A stretch of DNA of 64,000 nucleotides, taken from assembly GCF_000801105.2 (NCBI RefSeq), contig NC_079514.1, forward strand, positions 12,400,001 to 12,464,000, in the 5' to 3' direction. The notes beneath the pieces are model-generated. The model was not told the DNA's origin. It did not search any database and was given only the letters and a program-made list of their open reading frames with translations. Each line of letters opens with the position of its first letter. The stretch's first letter is position 1. Both the position numbers and the translations under genes were made by a program. Shown here in pieces: positions 59,806 through 64,000 of the stretch. Source of the stretch: Raphanus sativus. Taxonomy: Eukaryota > Streptophyta > Magnoliopsida > Brassicales > Brassicaceae.

Positions 59806-61232
59806 ATGGAAGAAGATAACCACCAAAAACAACTTGACGATGCCGGATCTTCATGTCTCTTTAAGACTTGCTTCAACGCACTCAATGCTCTTTCAGGTTA
59901 GTTTCTTTAGTTTGGTTCCATCACTCCATGCATTTACATACTTATATTCATCTTTGTATAACGTAGTAATTAGTATTGCTAATGATGATAGTTTGAATTG
60001 TATTAGGAATTGGAATACTATCAGTACCATATTCACTAGCTCGTGGAGGATGGTTGAGTCTTTCACTTCTGTTACTCCTAGCCGCAACCGCCTTTTATAC
60101 ATCTTTACTCATTACAAAATGTATGAACGCGGACCGCACCATCAAAACGTATCCAGACATTGGAGAACGCGCGTTTGGTAGACCTGGAAGAATCATTGTG
60201 TCAGTCTTCATGCACCTAGAACTATATCTAGTCACCACAGGTTTCTTGATCCTTGAAGGCGACAATCTTCACAATCTTTTCCCGGGGTTTAACATCAAAC
60301 TGATGGGTTTGAGGTTGAACGGGAAACAATCGTTCATGGCGTCAGTGGCACTCGTCATCATGCCAACTCTGTGGTGGGACAGTCTAAGCGTCTTGTCTTA
60401 TGTTTCCATGAGTGGAGTTTTAGCTACGGCAGTGACTCTTGGATCAATATCTTGGGTTGGAGCATTTGATGGAATCGGGTTTCATCAAAGTGGAAAGTTA
60501 ATCAACTGGAGTGGGATCCCTACTGCTTTGAGCTTGTATGCTTTTTGCTATGGTGCGCATCCAGTGTTGCCGACTTTGTATTCTTCTATGAAAAGCAAAC
60601 ATCAGTTCAACAATGTAAGTCACTTACATAAGTGTAACGTTCTTTTTATATTTTCTTTTGTATGGTTTAAAAATGTAATAACAACAATATGCTAATATCA
60701 CCTTTTTTGGCAGGTCCTACTAATATCTTTTATACTATGCACCATAGGTTACACATCAATGGCGGTTTTGGGCTACTTAATGTATGGATCTAACACTTTA
60801 TCGCAGATAACGTTGAATCTTCCAGTTCATAAGACGAGTTCAAAGGTGGCTATATACACAACCCTTGTGAACCCCATAGCCAAATATGCATTGATGATCA
60901 CACCAACGGTGAACACCATAAAAGATTGGTTTCCTAAGCAGTACGCCAGGAAATCATACTTGCATCTCTTGATAAGTACAATGTTCATAACAAGTAGTGT
61001 GGTCATCGCCGAGACACTTCCTTTCTTCGGCTATATGATGTCTCTGGTTGGTGCATTACTTAGCGTGACGGTATCTATTCTTCTCCCTTGCCTATGTTAC
61101 TTGAAGATCTCTGGAAATTTCAAGAAACTTGGGTTTGAGACTGTAATGTTGTTTGGTATGGTGGCGATGAGTGTTCCCATTGGTGTTTTAGGAACTTACA
61201 TCGCAATTCGAGAAATGGTTGGTAGTGTTTGA
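59806..61232 (+). CDS. AVT1I: Vacuolar-type amino acid transporter, AVT1 group (At3g28960-like)
   Basis: Three exons: 59806-59896, 60007-60614 and 60714-61232, giving 405 residues. The product is an integral membrane protein of the amino acid/auxin permease (AAAP) family with about 10-11 hydrophobic segments. The first segment carries the family motif CFNALNALSGIGILSVPYSLARGGWLS at the exon 1/2 junction. Later signatures are YPDIGERAFGRPGR, ALSLYAFCYGAHPVLPTLY and MAVLGYLMYG. Yeast Avt proteins move neutral amino acids across the vacuole membrane; the plant substrate and location of this member are not known to me. The N-terminus is short. The subfamily letter is from memory and from gene order. 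Confidence 0.9.
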
Positions 61233-62940
61233 AAGTTTATTTTGATTGTAAAGCAAATAAAGATGTTACAACAATTTAAATATGTATGTTTCTACATCAT
61301 GTCATATAGTGACATACTTTAATACTTTTTAGTTTTTACACATTAGTGATGTTGGATAGATGGATAAATACAATAAGACCGGAACCACGATAAGAAGGTT
61401 ATTTTGAAGGACACATCAAAACATTAAATCCGATTTAATTTCAATTCTAATAAAACACCAAAAATAACATTATTCTATTACATTTGATGTTTTGTGAATA
61501 GTATACACTTCAAAAGAATATTTATTAGAGAAAAAATATTTTTATCATTACACTTCTCTCAAATATATATTTTTTTATAGTTTTTGTCACTAAATGAATT
61601 TCAAAAGAAAAAATAGTCAAAAGAAATTTCATTAAAGAGACAAAAGACATTTCTACCATCATAATTTATTGATTTATAAATAAATATTTTTTTGAAAAAA
61701 TTATAGTTTCGAGTTATATGTTTTCAAATTCAATTTTTTCATATCTTTTTATTTGTTTTCAGAATCTTTTTTTTTATTTTTTATAAATTTTCTTTTCGAA
61801 ATTCAAAAATAAATTTTAAAATATTTTCCAAAATTTTTGGTTTAAACTTTTAATATTTATTAATTTATTTTTAAAAATATTTAGACTCATCCCTAAAACC
61901 TCATTTTAACATTAAATCATAAGTCTACATTAGTTAACTCTAAAGATATAAATATATATTTACCATCTAATAAAATTTCTTTATGTCATTTTTGGGGACT
62001 CTTGTATTGAATGAAAACTAAATGTGGCTATCATAAACTAAATATATTAAATATTTTAAAAAATATATTTCATTATGTTTATTTAATAATATAGGGGAGT
62101 TAAAAATTACTCTTACTAATTAGTTTATATTTGTAATTAAATTAAATATATCATATCATAATTAAAACATTATTTTATTTCTCAGTTAATAATATTGTAC
62201 ATTAATACCATTGTAACAAAATAAAGTATTCTACATACTTTTCTACTTTTATTTTTAATAGTATAAAAATTGAATTGTGACTAATTTTTTTATAGAAACA
62301 TAAAATTACAAAATCGTAACAAACAAATATATAATTTAAATGTAATAAAATAATTATTTATATTATTACAAATAGTTAAAGGCTTAAAATTAAAAAAATT
62401 AAATAATATAAAATATTATTTTAGAACAAATTTTATATCATGGTTGGAGATAAAATAAATAAAATATGACACTAAAATATTAGTGTCATAGTTGGAAGGA
62501 AAAGAGCTATTCACATAGGAGTGAGCTGACCCCACCATACTTACAAAATTGTTTTGTATTTATTCAAATATCATGGATTGCCTCCACTAAATTTTATATT
62601 ATATTAATCCTTTTGTTTTCTGTTTAAGTCCCTACTCCTTTTATTTTCTTTCTTTTTCACCTTCATTTTTCAGTTTTCTAATACATATGACCCCAATAAA
62701 GATAAATTTTCTGGCTCAGCTATTGCTAGTTGGACTTGCCCGTTTAAAAGTGGAGTAGTGACAATAGACAATAGACAATAGACAACAGACAATAGTGAGT
62801 GGTTGCTCAAAAAAAAAAAGACAATAATGAGTTTTCTTTTTCTTTTGACATCACCACCAAGACACTAATGATTAAAGCTTGATCATCGACTAATACATTA
62901 TTGTCATTTTTATCTAATCAAATCAAAACAGAGGAAGAAG
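61233..62940. other. AT-rich intergenic region
   Basis: No gene is seen. A perfect 11-bp inverted repeat with a 4-base loop lies at 62465-62490. A short ACAATAG run at 62761-62795 is followed by a tail-only retroposon candidate at 62788-62832. Very AT-rich sequence covers 61480-62500. Confidence 0.55.
62465..62490. repeat. Perfect hairpin, 11-bp stem, 4-base loop
   Basis: TATGACACTAA, AATA, TTAGTGTCATA: a perfect inverted repeat in AT-rich DNA. No T-run or gene end is next to it on either strand, so a terminator role is not supported. It could be the remnant of a small foldback element. Confidence 0.8.
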
Positions 62941-63757
62941 ATGAGTGGCTCTGATGCTATGTCTCATAACGTCTTCGTTTACGGCAGCATTCTTGAACCA
63001 GCCGTCGCCGCCGTGATCCTTGACCGACCCGCTGATACAGTTCCCGCCCTTCTCCACGGCTAGTACGTTCTCTTTCTTCCTCTCCGACTAGTTTTGTTCT
63101 GATAGGTAATTAACTCTGATATGCTTTGTTTTGAAGTCACAAGTATAAACTCAAAGGACGTCAGTATCCATGTATTGTCCCCTTTGAGTCTGGAAAAGTC
63201 AACGGCAAGGTTTGATTCGGTCTCTATGTTCTGTTTTGATCTGTATTTTGTATTTGAATATATATTTTTTTATGTGAAGGTAATAACGGGAGTATCCGAT
63301 GCTGAGCTAAACAAATTCGATGTGATTGAAGGTAATGAGTATGAGAGAATAACAGTTGAAGTTGTAAGGATGGTAAGTGTTTGGGAATTGGGACAAGATC
63401 TATGCAAATTTTGGTGTGTTAGTTTGTTCTGAGATTTGGAAGGATGTGATGATACAGGACAATTCGGAGAAAATGAAAGTGGAAACTTATGTTTGGGTTA
63501 ACAAAGATGATCCTAGTATGTATGGAGAATGGGATTACGAGGTTAGGTTTTTTTCTTGCTAAGGGATGATGAAATGTTTTTTTCCAAAAATATTTTTGGG
63601 CAGATAATTAATGTTGGGATTGTGTGTGTGTGTATAGGAATGGAGAGTGAATCATGCGGATAAATTCGTGGAAATGTTTAGGAAAGTGTTGGAATGGAAC
63701 AAGAATCCAAACGGGAAGAAAAGAGAGGATATTGTGAAATCACTGTCTGATGATTGA
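62941..63757 (+). CDS. AIG2-like protein, gamma-glutamylcyclotransferase fold
   Basis: Five exons: 62941-63062, 63137-63209, 63280-63372, 63458-63541 and 63638-63757, giving 163 residues. The start HNVFVYGSILEPAV is the substrate-loop motif (VYGSL type) of the AIG2/GGCT fold. HGYHKYKLKGRQYPCIVP and GVSDAELNKFDVIEGNEYERI follow; the family's acid residue lies in the VIEGNEYER stretch. MYGEWDYEEWRVNHADKFVEM closes the domain. AIG2 is induced by avirulence-gene recognition in Arabidopsis; AIG2 family proteins have been linked to glucosinolate and defence balance, but the reaction is not certain. Arabidopsis has three tandem copies in this interval. Only one is seen before the window ends, and which one it matches cannot be decided. 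Confidence 0.9.
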
Positions 63758-64000
63758 TGATTCTTGAACAATGAACTTAGACATAAGTTGTTGTTTCTTG
63801 GCTGCTTATCTTTCTTTTTTTTAAATAAACTCTTGGCTGCTAATCTTTGGCAGGACGAAGAGTGAGTAAAGAGTGTTTTTCTAATATATAATATGTATGT
63901 GTTTTGTGTGTTGCTAGAACTTGAAACTGGTCTTCTTTTTTATTTTGTTTGTGTTACTATGGAATCTTGTCAGCCACATTCTGATTTCTAGGATCTTGAG
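63758..64000. other. AIG2-like 3' flank
   Basis: 3' UTR and AT-rich flank at the window edge. No further start of a gene is seen. Confidence 0.5.

Overview
This window is nuclear DNA from a flowering plant of the mustard family (Brassicaceae), most likely Brassica, Raphanus or a close relative. The genes have short GT-AG introns (one possible GC-AG), the intergenic DNA is AT-rich, and almost every protein matches an Arabidopsis thaliana chromosome 3 protein as I remember it. The gene order follows the Arabidopsis interval from about At3g29230 down to about At3g28950. Locus names are from memory and were not searched.

Layout: 2-720, the 3' end of an unidentified gene. 2.2-4.0 kb, an intronless PPR gene (-). 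7.1-8.6 kb, plastid chorismate mutase CM1 (+). 9.1-10.8 kb, the chloroplast ATP synthase assembly factor BFA1 (+). 11.2-13.5 kb, an EDR2-C/DUF1336 protein (-). 15.3-15.8 kb, a DUF872 membrane protein (+). 17.3-19.8 kb, the SnRK1 catalytic subunit KIN11 (+). 20.5-20.8 kb, a small 8-cysteine secreted protein (+). 22.4-22.9 kb, a KXDL/BORC subunit (+). 23.4 kb, tRNA-Pro(AGG) (-). 23.7-25.3 kb, pectin methylesterase PME31 (-). 26.0-27.2 kb, a charged low-complexity protein (+). 31.5-32.7 kb, a NAC factor of the ORS1 type (-). 37.0-37.2 kb, a small membrane protein (+). 45.9-48.0 kb, expansin EXPA5 (+). 49.8-50.3 kb, a decayed MYB110-like gene (+). 50.5-51.6 kb, a biotin/lipoate ligase-family protein (-). 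52.2-54.9 kb, a CML45-like EF-hand gene split by a retrotransposon (-). 56.6-58.5 kb, the DCN1-like protein AAR3 (+). 59.8-61.2 kb, an AVT1 amino-acid transporter (+). 62.9-63.8 kb, an AIG2-like protein (+). The genes are independent units; no metabolic cluster is visible.

The gene-poor parts hold a readable transposon record: a complete, very young non-autonomous LTR element inside the CML45-like gene; a three-LTR TRIM; a Helitron carrying a nested tRNA-derived SINE; a 5'-truncated LINE carrying a nested solo LTR; a second LINE remnant; a Harbinger-like TIR element and a Stowaway-like MITE.

The least expected signal is a recurrent class of tiny insertions of about 12-23 bp. Each is a poly(A) or poly(T) run with a few extra bases, flanked by direct repeats of 9-17 bp. 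They look like target-primed reverse transcription events that copied only the 3' tail of a retroposon. At least a dozen candidates occur in 64 kb, and several share a (T)TTG-N-YC-A(n) ending.
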